Shown in pieces: positions 8,992 through 18,100 of a stretch of 64,000 nt of DNA (position 1 is its first letter; every line of letters begins with the position of its first letter). Under the pieces are notes generated by a model. That model had not been told where the DNA came from and searched no databases. It worked only from the letters and a program-made list of their open reading frames with translations. A program made the translations under genes and the position numbers. Origin of the DNA: Neisseria mucosa (GTDB lineage: Bacteria > Pseudomonadota > Gammaproteobacteria > Burkholderiales > Neisseriaceae); assembly GCF_003044445.1 (NCBI RefSeq), contig NZ_POWX01000002.1, forward strand, positions 62,001 through 126,000, in the 5' to 3' direction.

Positions 8992-9645
8992 ATGAACCTC
9001 TTTCAGAACGCCAAATTCTTCACCACCGTCAACCATCTCAAAGACCTGCCCGACACGCCCGCAGAAATCGCATTTGTCGGACGGAGTAACGCAGGCAAAT
9101 CCAGTGCGATTAATACCCTGACCAATCATGTCCGGCTCGCCTATGTTTCCAAAACGCCGGGACGAACCCAACACATCAATTTCTTCGAATTGAGCAACGG
9201 CAGCTTCATGGTCGATTTGCCGGGCTACGGTTATGCGCAAGTCCCAGAAGCCATCCGTACGCATTGGGTAAAACTCTTGGGCGACTACCTCCAACAACGA
9301 CGCCAGCTCATCGGCTTGGTGTTGATTATGGATGCGCGCCACCCGTTAAAAGAGCTGGATTTGCGGATGCTGGACTTTTTTCACATTACCGGCCGTCCCG
9401 TTCATATTTTGTTGTCGAAAGCCGACAAGCTGTCGAAAAACGATCAAATCAAAACTTTGGGCGCAGTCAAAAAATCGCTCAAACCCTATATGACCCGTCA
9501 GCGCATCAGCGTGCAACTGTTTTCCAGCCTTAAAAAGCAAGGTATAGAAGAAGTCAACCAAGTTGTCGGAGAATGGTTTGCTACGCATCGAGAAGAAATG
9601 GACAACTTAAATATTGAAAATCCGGAAAATTCCGAGTCATTGTAA
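8992..9645 (+). CDS. engB: Ribosome biogenesis GTP-binding protein EngB/YsxC/YihA
   Basis: A 217-residue GTPase of the TrmE-Era-EngA-EngB class. The P-loop GRSNAGKS is at 30-37, the G3 motif DLPGYG at 75-80, and a G4-like SKADK follows near 140. EngB acts late in 50S subunit assembly and is essential in many bacteria. The ATG at 8992 is preceded by AAGGAAATACGG; the open frame extends further upstream, but the N-terminus MNLFQNAKFFTTV matches the family. The gene is transcribed away from the c4 gene. Confidence 0.95.
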   Translation: MNLFQNAKFFTTVNHLKDLPDTPAEIAFVGRSNAGKSSAINTLTNHVRLAYVSKTPGRTQHINFFELSNGSFMVDLPGYGYAQVPEAIRTHWVKLLGDYLQQRRQLIGLVLIMDARHPLKELDLRMLDFFHITGRPVHILLSKADKLSKNDQIKTLGAVKKSLKPYMTRQRISVQLFSSLKKQGIEEVNQVVGEWFATHREEMDNLNIENPENSESL

Positions 9646-9711
9646 TCGGTCGTAGTATGCTCCGTATTGACGGGACGCAAATCCGTACTATTCCTGTTGT
9701 ATTTAACACGA

Positions 9712-9754
9712 AAGTTCGTCTGAAAACGCTTGATAGTGATTCAGACGACCTTTA
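9712..9754 (+). terminator. Inverted DUS pair after engB, one arm imperfect
   Basis: The left arm reads AGTTCGTCTGAA, one base off the AG-muc DUS; the right arm is exact and followed by a short T-run. Confidence 0.65.
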
Positions 9755-9835
9755 TCACTTCCCTAGCCTATCACCTGCCCGATGCTTACCTTGTTGAGGA
9801 AGATAGCAAAGGCAAAGAGTGGCAACCCATTCATA

Positions 9836-9880
9836 AAAAGGTCGTCTGAAAAGTCTTTAGCCTTTCAGACGACCTTTTAT
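9836..9880 (-). terminator. Inverted DUS terminator after exbD
   Basis: Perfect paired uptake sequences 16 bases beyond the exbD stop codon, with an A-run on the plus strand. Confidence 0.85.
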
Positions 9881-9895
9881 CATATATTGATAATC

Positions 9896-10333
9896 CTATT
9901 GCGCCTTAGTTTCAGTTACAAAGCCGACTTTACTGATACCGGCTTCACGCGCGGCTTCGAGTGCCTTGTTGACGTATTCGTACTCGACTGCTTTATCAGC
10001 CGCAATCGCTATGATGGTATCCGCATTTTCCTGCTTCTCGATTTTCAAACGTGAAATCACCGTATCAATATCGACTTTAGTCGCAGAATCACCGCCAACA
10101 TAGTAGCTGCCGTTGGCATCTATCGTCAGTCGCAGCGGATCTTTAGGCTGTTTCTCCTTCTGCTTTGCCGCTTTTTCCGAAGCGGTCGGCAATTCCAAAG
10201 GAATCGAGTGGGTCAATACAGGCATGGTGATCATGAAAACAATCAACAACACCAGCATCACATCGACCAAAGGCGTAACGTTGATGTCCGACATCGGCGC
10301 GTCATCGCCGGAATTCATTGAGCCGAATGCCAT
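9896..10333 (-). CDS. exbD: Biopolymer transport protein ExbD
   Basis: The 145-residue protein has one N-terminal membrane segment carrying the essential aspartate (Asp24 in NVTPLVDVMLVLLIVF) and a periplasmic C-terminal domain. ExbD joins ExbB to form the proton channel that energises TonB for uptake of iron complexes across the outer membrane. It is the last gene of a tonB-exbB-exbD operon, three bases after exbB, and ends in a DUS terminator. Confidence 0.95.
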   Translation of the reverse strand: MAFGSMNSGDDAPMSDINVTPLVDVMLVLLIVFMITMPVLTHSIPLELPTASEKAAKQKEKQPKDPLRLTIDANGSYYVGGDSATKVDIDTVISRLKIEKQENADTIIAIAADKAVEYEYVNKALEAAREAGISKVGFVTETKAQ

Positions 10334-10336
10334 AAT

Positions 10337-10996
10337 TTAGTCCTTTTGATTCAACAGGCGGACGTGCAGATCGTGTGCAAAAGCGTCCATATCTTGAGAG
10401 AGGGTTTTCTTACCGCGATTGAGGAAGTTGTACGCCAAAACAGCAGGAATGGCGACAAACAAACCGGCAGCAGTGGATACCAGCGCCTCACCAATCGGAC
10501 CGGCAACGGCAGCAATACTCATTTGCCCACTTTGACCGATATTGATTAAAGCATGGTAAATTCCCCAAACCGTACCGAACAAGCCGATAAACGGAGCGGT
10601 TGCACCAATGGACGCTAAAGCAGTCATGCCATAGTCAAACTGGCGCATAGCTTGCTCCATGCTGTTTCGGATTTGAATGACGAGGTATTCATTCAAAGGC
10701 AGCTCAGTAGTAAGTGTTTTCGCATTGCTTTGACGATAGCTTTGGTAAGCACGCAAAGATTCGTCCGCTACACGGCTCATGGGTGAATCAATGCTCTTCA
10801 CTTTCTGTACCGCCTCTGACAGCGTAAAAGCATTCAGCATTTGCGTTTTCACTTCAGCATTGGCACTTTTGGCTTTTTTCAGTTTGATAGTGCGCAGGAT
10901 AATCAGACACCAAGTAACAATGCTCATCAACAGCATCAGTACGAATACACTGATCAGGACGAAATCGCCTGATTCAAACACTAATTTCAAATCCAT
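10337..10996 (-). CDS. exbB: Biopolymer transport protein ExbB
   Basis: A 219-residue MotA/TolQ/ExbB family protein with three membrane segments, near residues 14-34, 125-147 and 165-190, the last two separated by the conserved glycine- and proline-rich GATAPFIGLFGTVWGIY region. It forms the pentameric channel scaffold for ExbD and TonB in the inner membrane. It lies between tonB and exbD on the same strand, which is the order known in pathogenic Neisseria. Confidence 0.95.
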   Translation of the reverse strand: MDLKLVFESGDFVLISVFVLMLLMSIVTWCLIILRTIKLKKAKSANAEVKTQMLNAFTLSEAVQKVKSIDSPMSRVADESLRAYQSYRQSNAKTLTTELPLNEYLVIQIRNSMEQAMRQFDYGMTALASIGATAPFIGLFGTVWGIYHALINIGQSGQMSIAAVAGPIGEALVSTAAGLFVAIPAVLAYNFLNRGKKTLSQDMDAFAHDLHVRLLNQKD

Positions 10997-11063
10997 AATT
11001 TTTCCAGATTAAAAATAAAATTAAAAATTTCTTTTTGTCAAAATACAGGTAATTCGCGTTCAT

Positions 11064-12005
11064 TTACTGAAGTTGGAAATTAATTTTACCTCGGTATTCT
11101 GTCAAACGGTTTGTGGGGTATCGGCTGCCGGCGGCAGTCGCTGCCTTCCTTGCTGCATTATCTAAACGTTGGAATCCGCTACTTTTAGTTACGGTAACTT
11201 TTACAACCTTACCACCGGGTTGAACAAGAATAGATAAATGCACTATCCCTTCTTCTCCGTTTTCTAGAGAGAGAGGAGGATAAGCCGGAGTAGGGAGGAA
11301 ACCTTTATCTACGATGGCAGGAGGACCACCGCTTCCACCTCCGCTTCCGGTGCCTCCGCCGCTACCGGTACCTGATCCATGTTCACCTTTGGCACCGCCA
11401 CTGCCTGCTCCACTGCCTTCACCGCGTCCGCTGCCGGTACCTTTCGTACCGCCACCACTTCCTTTACCCTCACCGTGAAGGGCCTTACCTTCTCCACTGC
11501 CTTTTCCGTTTTCCGCAGTATTCGGACCGGTTTTAGTACCGGTGTATTCCGAAACTTGAGGCGCAGGTTTGGATTCTGTTTTAGGTTCAGGCTTAGGCTC
11601 TGGGCGTGGCTCCGGTTTAGGCTCAGGTTTGGGTTCAGGCTTAGGTTCGGGTTTCGGTTTTTCAACCGGCTTCGGCTTCTCTTTAGGCTGCTGGATATCA
11701 GCATCCTCTTTTTTCGTCACCACCGGCTTGATAATAGGCTTTGGAGGCTCAACCGGCTTAGGTTTCGGCCTTGGCTTTGGCTTTTCAGGCTCAGGCGTCT
11801 TTTCCGGAGCTGCCGGCGCACCTTCGCCTTCAGGACTACCGTCTCCGCCACCATCACCACCCAAATCTGCCAAATCGACAAACTCAATATTCATCATTTC
11901 CGGCACAGGCGGCTTGTGTGCTTGCCATAACAACGCGACCAAACCCGCGTGGATTAAAACCACCGAGATGACGACTGCTGGAGTTAAAATTCGTTCTTTA
12001 TTCAT
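11064..12005 (-). CDS. tonB: Energy transducer TonB
   Basis: The 313-residue protein has an N-terminal membrane anchor (about 11-28, with a histidine inside it), a long proline-rich linker of Lys-Pro and Glu-Pro repeats (about 70-150), an unusual glycine- and serine-rich stretch of roughly 70 residues, and a C-terminal TonB domain from about 225 that contacts TonB boxes of outer-membrane receptors (YPPLSLENGEEGIVHLSILVQPGG). It heads the tonB-exbB-exbD operon. A close match to the Fur box lies 119 bases upstream of its start, so iron repression is likely. Confidence 0.93.
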   Translation of the reverse strand: MNKERILTPAVVISVVLIHAGLVALLWQAHKPPVPEMMNIEFVDLADLGGDGGGDGSPEGEGAPAAPEKTPEPEKPKPRPKPKPVEPPKPIIKPVVTKKEDADIQQPKEKPKPVEKPKPEPKPEPKPEPKPEPRPEPKPEPKTESKPAPQVSEYTGTKTGPNTAENGKGSGEGKALHGEGKGSGGGTKGTGSGRGEGSGAGSGGAKGEHGSGTGSGGGTGSGGGSGGPPAIVDKGFLPTPAYPPLSLENGEEGIVHLSILVQPGGKVVKVTVTKSSGFQRLDNAARKAATAAGSRYPTNRLTEYRGKINFQLQ

Positions 12006-12123
12006 AATCGACGCATGATAATAGCAACAATTTTTGTTTGCAACCTATTTTTACATTTGTTTTAAAAGTGAATATCCATCTGAGAATATTTCTTCAACTT
12101 AATATCATACGACATAATATTTT

Positions 12124-12142
12124 GATATTGCTATTCATTATC
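12124..12142 (-). promoter_or_regulatory. Fur box upstream of tonB
   Basis: GATATTGCTATTCATTATC agrees at 16 of 19 positions with the classical Fur consensus GATAATGATAATCATTATC. It lies 119 bases upstream of tonB in an AT-rich promoter region. Iron-dependent Fur repression of tonB-exbB-exbD is well known, so the placement fits. The exact promoter hexamers were not assigned. Confidence 0.75.
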
Positions 12143-12513
12143 ACAACAAAACAAAAGAAAAAGAGGACGCAATGCCTCATTTGGTTGCATTAGAATGCGG
12201 TTAACAGAAAAAGTTCAAAATTTATAATATAACGTACAGATAAAATAACAACAATGGAGTAACGCCCCGTCAAACAAATGGCACAAACATTATTGTTATA
12301 GGGTTTATTCAGATTTATTTCCAGCTCCATCAACAAGAAACTGACAAGAACAGAAGAACAAACCTATTTCGTTTACCTATTTATAGGTCGTCTGAAAATA
12401 AAACTTACCTATACAAGCATATTACGATTACAAAAATACGCCTGATAATTTCCACTACCACCTAACCTACAGACCCTATCAAAACTTTCGCATACTCTAT
12501 TTGACGGGTTAAA
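12143..12513. other. AT-rich gap between nsrR and tonB
   Basis: About 370 bases without a credible gene. It holds a single DUS at about 12386-12397 and low-complexity AT-rich sequence. A weak minus-strand hairpin with a U-run near 12155-12180 could terminate nsrR readthrough, but the stem is only four pairs. Confidence 0.4.
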
Positions 12514-12978
12514 TCATGCTGTTTTGCCGTTCACTTTTTCTGCAATGATTTCAATTTTCGGTTCATACAACAAATCATAAGTCGGCTTATTAAGCAAATC
12601 TTGCAAAGTAAATCCGTCCAAATGTGCGAAGAAAGCCTTAATCGCTCCGCCCAAAATACCGGCGAGACGGCAGGATGGTGTAATCAGGCATTCGTTGTTT
12701 TCACCCATGCATTCGACAATCTGCATAGGCTCAAGATGGCGCACGACTGCGCCAACGTTGATTTTGTCGGGAGTGTCTGCCAGACGCAGTCCGCCTCCTT
12801 TCCCTCTTGTACTGGTTAGAAATCCGCCTTTGACAAGTGCGGTAACGACTTTCATCAGATGGCTTTTGGAAATATTATAGGCTTCGGCAATGGTTCCGAT
12901 ATTGACTAACGAATCGTCGTTTACGGCCGCATAAATCAATACCCGCAGACCATAATCCGTATGTTGCGTCAGATACAT
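12514..12978 (-). CDS. nsrR: Nitric-oxide-sensing repressor NsrR (Rrf2 family)
   Basis: A 154-residue Rrf2 family regulator: an N-terminal winged helix (YLTQHTDYGLRVLIYAA, with recognition helix near 35-50) and three cysteines at 90, 97 and 103 in the C-X6-C-X5-C spacing that ligates an iron-sulfur cluster. NsrR loses DNA binding when NO attacks the cluster and controls denitrification and NO-detoxification genes in Neisseria. The neighbours, a hemerythrin-like protein and NnrS, both suit NO or metal-cluster stress, which supports NsrR rather than IscR. Confidence 0.9.
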   Translation of the reverse strand: MYLTQHTDYGLRVLIYAAVNDDSLVNIGTIAEAYNISKSHLMKVVTALVKGGFLTSTRGKGGGLRLADTPDKINVGAVVRHLEPMQIVECMGENNECLITPSCRLAGILGGAIKAFFAHLDGFTLQDLLNKPTYDLLYEPKIEIIAEKVNGKTA

Positions 12979-13116
12979 GGTTTTCTCTGTTCGAAATATA
13001 TTATTTTTTTAGAACGGCGGCAGTGTATCCTGCGGAGAACTGTCGCCGTTATGTGTTTGACTTTATATATGATTAAGTTTCATAATATCCGAAACATTTA
13101 AATTAATCCAGTGCAG

Positions 13117-13145
13117 TTTGATAATTTATTATCATTATAATCAAA
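13117..13145. promoter_or_regulatory. Imperfect palindrome before the hemerythrin-like gene
   Basis: Arms TTTGATnAT and ATnATCAAA form a 29-bp inverted repeat ending four bases before the ATG at 13150. The location suggests an operator or translational control element. The gene otherwise lacks a Shine-Dalgarno sequence. The binding protein is unknown. Confidence 0.35.
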
Positions 13146-13149
13146 TATT

Positions 13150-13530
13150 ATGAAGCCGTTAAAACGCCATCCAGCACTTATCGAACTTTCCCGCGAACAC
13201 CATCACGCCCTTTCTCTCTGTGTCCGCCTTCTGCGTACGCCTGCTGAAAGTCATCAGACAGAGTTGGAAGCCCATTTTATTGAATTAGAACCGCATTTTG
13301 CTGAAGAGGAGGTCATGTTTGCTCCATATTGGCAAAATATCCCCGCTGCGATGCGTGAGCGTTTCGAGGCGGAACACGCTAAATTGCGCGGTATGATGGC
13401 AAATCCTAAATATCTTAATGAAGAGTGGAATAAGGACTTTGCCGTTACTCTGCGCGACCATGCGCGCTTTGAAGAGCGCGAACTGTTTCCCGCAGTCGAG
13501 CCGTTCCTGCCGCCGCCTGAAGGAATCTGA
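13150..13530 (+). CDS. Hemerythrin HHE-domain protein
   Basis: A 126-residue cytoplasmic protein with the histidine and acidic ligand pattern of a hemerythrin-like four-helix bundle: SREHHHAL near 14-21, HFAEEEVMFAPYW, EAEHAKL, and DHARFEERELFP near the C-terminus. Such domains bind a diiron centre and act in NO or oxygen sensing and iron-sulfur repair. It lacks the extra domain of RIC/DnrN proteins, so it is not a full-length repair protein. Position between nsrR and nnrS suggests an NO-related role, which is inference. Confidence 0.85.
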   Translation: MKPLKRHPALIELSREHHHALSLCVRLLRTPAESHQTELEAHFIELEPHFAEEEVMFAPYWQNIPAAMRERFEAEHAKLRGMMANPKYLNEEWNKDFAVTLRDHARFEERELFPAVEPFLPPPEGI

Positions 13531-13534
13531 CAAG

Positions 13535-13585
13535 AAGGTCGTCTGAAAAGTCAAAAACGCGATGTTGGCTTTTTCAGACGACCCC
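13535..13585 (+). terminator. Inverted DUS terminator after the hemerythrin-like gene
   Basis: Paired AG-muc DUS with a 22-base loop immediately after the stop codon. Confidence 0.75.
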
Positions 13586-13642
13586 TTCCTATCCATTCAA
13601 ATTTAAAATAAACCATTCCAAAAAACAAACCAAGGAACTACC

Positions 13643-14800
13643 ATGACCGCCTTTTTCAAACACCCTGTTTGGGCAATGGCATTCCGCCCGTTCTACTCGC
13701 TGGCGGCATTATACGGCGCACTGTCCATCCTGCTTTGGGGTTTCGGCTATACGGGTACGCCCGAGTTGCGCGGCTTTTACTGGCACGCCCATGAAATGAT
13801 TTGGGGGTATGCCGGACTTGTCGTCATTGCCTTTCTGTTGACCGCCGTTGCCACTTGGACGGGGCAGCCGCCTACGCGCGGAGGCGTTTTGGTCGGATTA
13901 ACCGCATTTTGGTTGGCGGCAAGGATTGCTGTTTTTATCCCAGGTTGGGGGGCAACCGCAAGCGGCATACTGGGTACGCTGTTTTTCTGGTATGGCGCAG
14001 TTTGCATGGCATTGCCCGTTATCCGGTCTAAGAACAAACGCAACTACGTCGCCGTGTTCGCCATCGTCGTACTAGGCTGCACGCATGCCGCATTCCACTT
14101 CCAACTGCATGCCGGAAACGCAGCCGCACTTCTCAGCGGGCTGCAGTCCGGTTTGATTATGGTCGCAGGCTTTATCGGTCTTATCGGTATGCGGATCATT
14201 TCCTTCTTTACCTCCAAACGCCTGAATGTTCCGCAAATCCCCAGCCCGGTATGGGTAGCGCACGCATCCCTTTGGTTGCCTATGTTGACCGCCATGCTGA
14301 TGGCACACCAAGCCCTGCCTTGGCTCTCATCTGCTTTTGCCTTTGCAGCGGGTGTGATTTTTACCGTGCAGGTTTACCGCTGGTGGTATAAAGCCGTTTT
14401 GAAAGAACCGATGCTGTGGATTTTGTTCGCAGGCTATTTGTTCACAGGCTTGGGACTGATTGCTGTCGGGGCTTCTTACTTTCACGCCTCGTTCCTCAAT
14501 CTCGGCGTACACCTTATCGGCGTCGGCGGTATTGGTGTCCTGACCTTGGGGATGATGGCGCGCACCGCGCTCGGGCATACCGGCAACTCTATCTACCCGC
14601 CGCCCAAATCCGTACCTATTGCTTTTTGGTTGATGATTGCTTCCACGTTTATCCGTATGGTCGCGATTTTTGTCGGCGGTACCGGTTATGTCCATAGTAT
14701 CCGTACTTCCTCAGTCCTGTTTGCGCTGGCGCTGCTGCTTTACGCATGGAAATACATCCCTTGGCTCATCCGTCCGCGTGCGGATGGTAAACCGGGTTAA
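13643..14800 (+). CDS. nnrS: NnrS family membrane protein
   Basis: A 385-residue integral membrane protein with about twelve hydrophobic segments. It matches the NnrS family in its N-terminal HPVWAMAFRPFY and the conserved YWHAHEMIWGYAG. NnrS proteins contain heme and copper and protect cells against nitrosative stress, especially by preventing iron chelation of NO. CAAGGAACTACC precedes the ATG. The company of nsrR and a hemerythrin-like gene gives a coherent NO-response group. Confidence 0.92.
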   Translation: MTAFFKHPVWAMAFRPFYSLAALYGALSILLWGFGYTGTPELRGFYWHAHEMIWGYAGLVVIAFLLTAVATWTGQPPTRGGVLVGLTAFWLAARIAVFIPGWGATASGILGTLFFWYGAVCMALPVIRSKNKRNYVAVFAIVVLGCTHAAFHFQLHAGNAAALLSGLQSGLIMVAGFIGLIGMRIISFFTSKRLNVPQIPSPVWVAHASLWLPMLTAMLMAHQALPWLSSAFAFAAGVIFTVQVYRWWYKAVLKEPMLWILFAGYLFTGLGLIAVGASYFHASFLNLGVHLIGVGGIGVLTLGMMARTALGHTGNSIYPPPKSVPIAFWLMIASTFIRMVAIFVGGTGYVHSIRTSSVLFALALLLYAWKYIPWLIRPRADGKPG

Positions 14801-14821
14801 TCGAATCAAGCATATCAAATG

Positions 14822-14866
14822 AAAGGTCGTCTGAAACCTGTTTCCAAGTTTTCAGACGACCTTTTG
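14822..14866 (+). terminator. Inverted DUS terminator after nnrS
   Basis: Paired DUS with loop CCTGTTTCCAAG, followed by CTTTTGTTTT. Its loop is the same as in the hairpin at 15058-15101. Confidence 0.8.
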
Positions 14867-15057
14867 TTTTATCAATCAGACTCCCGTGTCCAATACATCT
14901 CGACAAACTGTATTCGATAGCAGCATAAAAATAAGCTTGGCCTGACGACTAATGCTGCGCCAATACTTATCACGAAGTTTAGCGTGGATCTTACCCGCGC
15001 AAAAGCCCCAGCTCAAAATTCAATGAATAACTAAAAGAGCCATGCAAAAGAAAAAGG
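14867..15057. other. Unassigned segment between two near-identical DUS hairpins
   Basis: About 190 bases with no intact gene. The minus strand has a stop-free run of about 40 codons around 14890-15010 (containing KIHAKLRDKYWRSISRQAK), which looks like a decayed gene fragment, but I do not recognise the family. Confidence 0.3.
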
Positions 15058-15101
15058 AAAGGTCGTCTGAAAACCTGTTTCCAAGTTTTCAGACGACCTC
15101 T
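15058..15101 (-). terminator. Inverted DUS terminator after pilC
   Basis: Paired DUS 28 bases beyond the pilC stop codon, nearly identical including the loop to the hairpin at 14822-14866. Confidence 0.75.
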
Positions 15102-15128
15102 TGGTCTTCATACGCTTACACGAACCAA

Positions 15129-18100
15129 TCAGAAAAACAGCTCGCGCCAGCTGATACGTTGCAGACCGCAGATACGGCCTTTCACTTCAAGCGACCCTTT
15201 ATCCTTCTTATTCAACAATAAACTACGGTGATCATCTTCTTTACCGGAGAAGCATTTATTGTTAGGCGTACCAGAACCATAACCCAGCTCTTTATCCGTA
15301 CCTGTACCACCGCTGTCACCATCGGCGGTAACGGGATCGTCTGTACGCTTGTTCGGATCGATAAAGGTGAAGCTGGCAATAATACCTTCTAGAGTCAAAC
15401 CGTTGGCGTATTGTGTACCGAAACCACTCAATTCACGCTTAAATATATCAGGTGTAAAACGTGCGCTACGGTTATTGAGTGCGCCGCCGTTATCAGCATT
15501 GATACCGAGGAAGGTTGTACTGGTTTCGGTTGACTTATTGTTGCTGACAGGCAGACACAAGTCTTTTTCTGATTCCTCTTTGCCGATTGTCTTACCGCCA
15601 TCGGAAGTGTACTTGCGTATTGTAACGATGGCAGTACGCAGAATCATGGTCGGCTTAATGCTGACACGCTCGCCAGAACCTAGATTGATGAACCAGCCCT
15701 TATGGGCGTCTTCAATTTTTTTGTTACTCAGATACAATGCTTTGCCGGTTTTCGGCTGATCATTTTCATCTTTGTATGACTGCTCTACCTCAGTAATCGT
15801 TTGCTCGCGCAGGTTTTGCTCGGTAACATCCTGATTTGTCTTGTCTTCGAATAGATCTTTCGGCGCTTTATCCAGTTTTTGCAAAATACCGTAAATCGAT
15901 TGTGTTTCAGTATTGCTCAAATCACTTTGGTAGATTTCGCTACCTGTACCGAAAATCACGACGTATTCCTTAGCTCCTTTTCGTGATACGGCAGGAGCCG
16001 AGGTAATCGGCTTGCTTGACGAACCTGAGAAGATTTTGACCGCAGTCCAATTTTTCGGCGTTTCACCGCGCAGGTCGAAGCGGTACATATTACCCCCTCT
16101 GTCGCCTGCAAAGGCAAAATCGACAACTCCGTCAAAATCGGTATCAAGCAGTGTCGGTGTGGACAGACCGCCTACACCGCCCGGCACGATAATTTTCGCC
16201 AATTCCTTACCTGCTTTACCTTCTTCACCCGCAGGCTGACCGCGCTTCTCACCTATACCAACTTCTTTACCGAGCATTTCGTAAACATATAACGCAGTTT
16301 CATTGGCTTCTGCATCTTTTGCTTCAGCTGCGTAGCCACTGGCGAGGAATCCCGCATAGCGGATGTTTTCCTCCAGTTTGGCACTACCATCAGTTTCACG
16401 TTTGATGGAAACACGACCGATTTGCGGTGTACCGATGGTATAACCTAATTTGTTAGCCTCTCCTTTTGGAGTTTCAAACAAAGGAACTGTTTTATTCCAT
16501 TCGGTAGTGTCAACATCCAAACCTGTTTTTGCGGTTTTGTTAGTACTGCCAAGATTGAGCGCATATGCGCCTCGTCCGCCTTGTCCCATCGCACCAAACA
16601 TAAATACGCGCTGCGATAAGGAGCTGTCTTGTTCGGCAACAGGAGTCTGACGCAGGGTAAAGCCACCGTTTACGCCATATTTATGGTTTTCGATGGATTT
16701 TCCGTAATCTGCGTGAGCAATATCTTTCAGCGACTTGGCAAGTGTAATAGGCTGATTCGCAGCATCCTTTTCCTGCTCCATGCCGGCAGGCAGATAGCTG
16801 ACTTTCAAATCATAAGGATGGTCTCCTGCCGTGCTTTGAAAAATATGCACCATACCGTCGTTGGCTGCGGCAACTAAATATTCGCGGCGACCATGCTCCT
16901 GATTACCGACCGAAGCAACAGAACCATCCAAAATATCGCCCAAATCACGCTCTCCGGATTTACGGTCACGGTAGGGGCTGTATGCACTGTCATTACTACC
17001 GACCCTAGCTGTCCAATTAAGCAGTTTTTTCCATTCGTCATCGCTACTGCCTTCAATGCCAAAATAGGCATTGTTGATATACTCAGGAGGATTATTAATA
17101 ATGTTTTCGAGAGCATAGGTATTCGAACCAGTATTAATCAGCGTTTTACGATTACCGAAAGAAGGTTTAGGGCCATTATCGGTATCGGTATCGGTACCGA
17201 CCCTTCTGCCTTTTGCATTCAGTTTATTGAATAGAATCTGACTACTCCATGAACCTGTATTCAGCTTGATGGTTGCTGCCAGATCAGGAATACCACTACT
17301 GGAAGTTGCAGGAGCAGTACCACCTTCACCTTCAAATGGTGGGCTTTCACTATCAGTCGAAATCAGACTGATGATTTTATTGAATGCATTTTCCAAATCT
17401 TCAGGCTTATCTGCATTAAAATACCAATCATCTTGGCTAGCTCCACGTGTCAGAAATGCCTTACCTGCATCAGAAATACCTTGGCCAAAACCTACAGTAA
17501 AAGTTTGCACAAGCTGTTTACTGTAATCAACCCCTTTTGGATCTTTGGATGGATCTCCATCCCAACTTACACCTGCTGCATCTTTGCCATTACCGTCGGC
17601 AGCCGTTTTTATATCTTTCCAAGAAAGTGTACGGCTGAAAAACTCAATACCTCCAACTTTACCGTTATATCCATCGGCACTATCCCAATAAGGCATATTG
17701 TCAACCCCGCCAGCTTTCGAACACAATCCACTCAATGTCGTCTGACTCAAACCTGCGAGCGCAGATGGACCAAAATATTTGTAAGCCGCTTCATTTTTAG
17801 GTAGGAAAGGACGGTATGGTGAAGGGTAAATTGAGTAGTACCCCTTAGGATTATCATAGTCAAAGTTATAGCTGAACCCCTTAGAATGGAAATTACAGCC
17901 GAAGTTGGCATCGCCATCAGACATCATCACCACATATGATTTTTGACAGCGATACTTAATATTTGGCATAACTGTCTGCGTAACAACTTCATAATAACGG
18001 CTTGTGGCAGGCGTTAGGCCTGTTGGCTTCATTTTGTTAACTTTATCTATCATTTTTTGCCAAGAAGCCTTTTCCGGATCGAAGGTTTCCTCCGGAGTCG

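Noticed and set aside
13113..13145. Fur or FNR box before the hemerythrin-like gene
   Set aside because: Best Fur alignment is only about 12 of 19, and the TTGAT/ATCAA halves are 17 bases apart instead of the four required for FNR.
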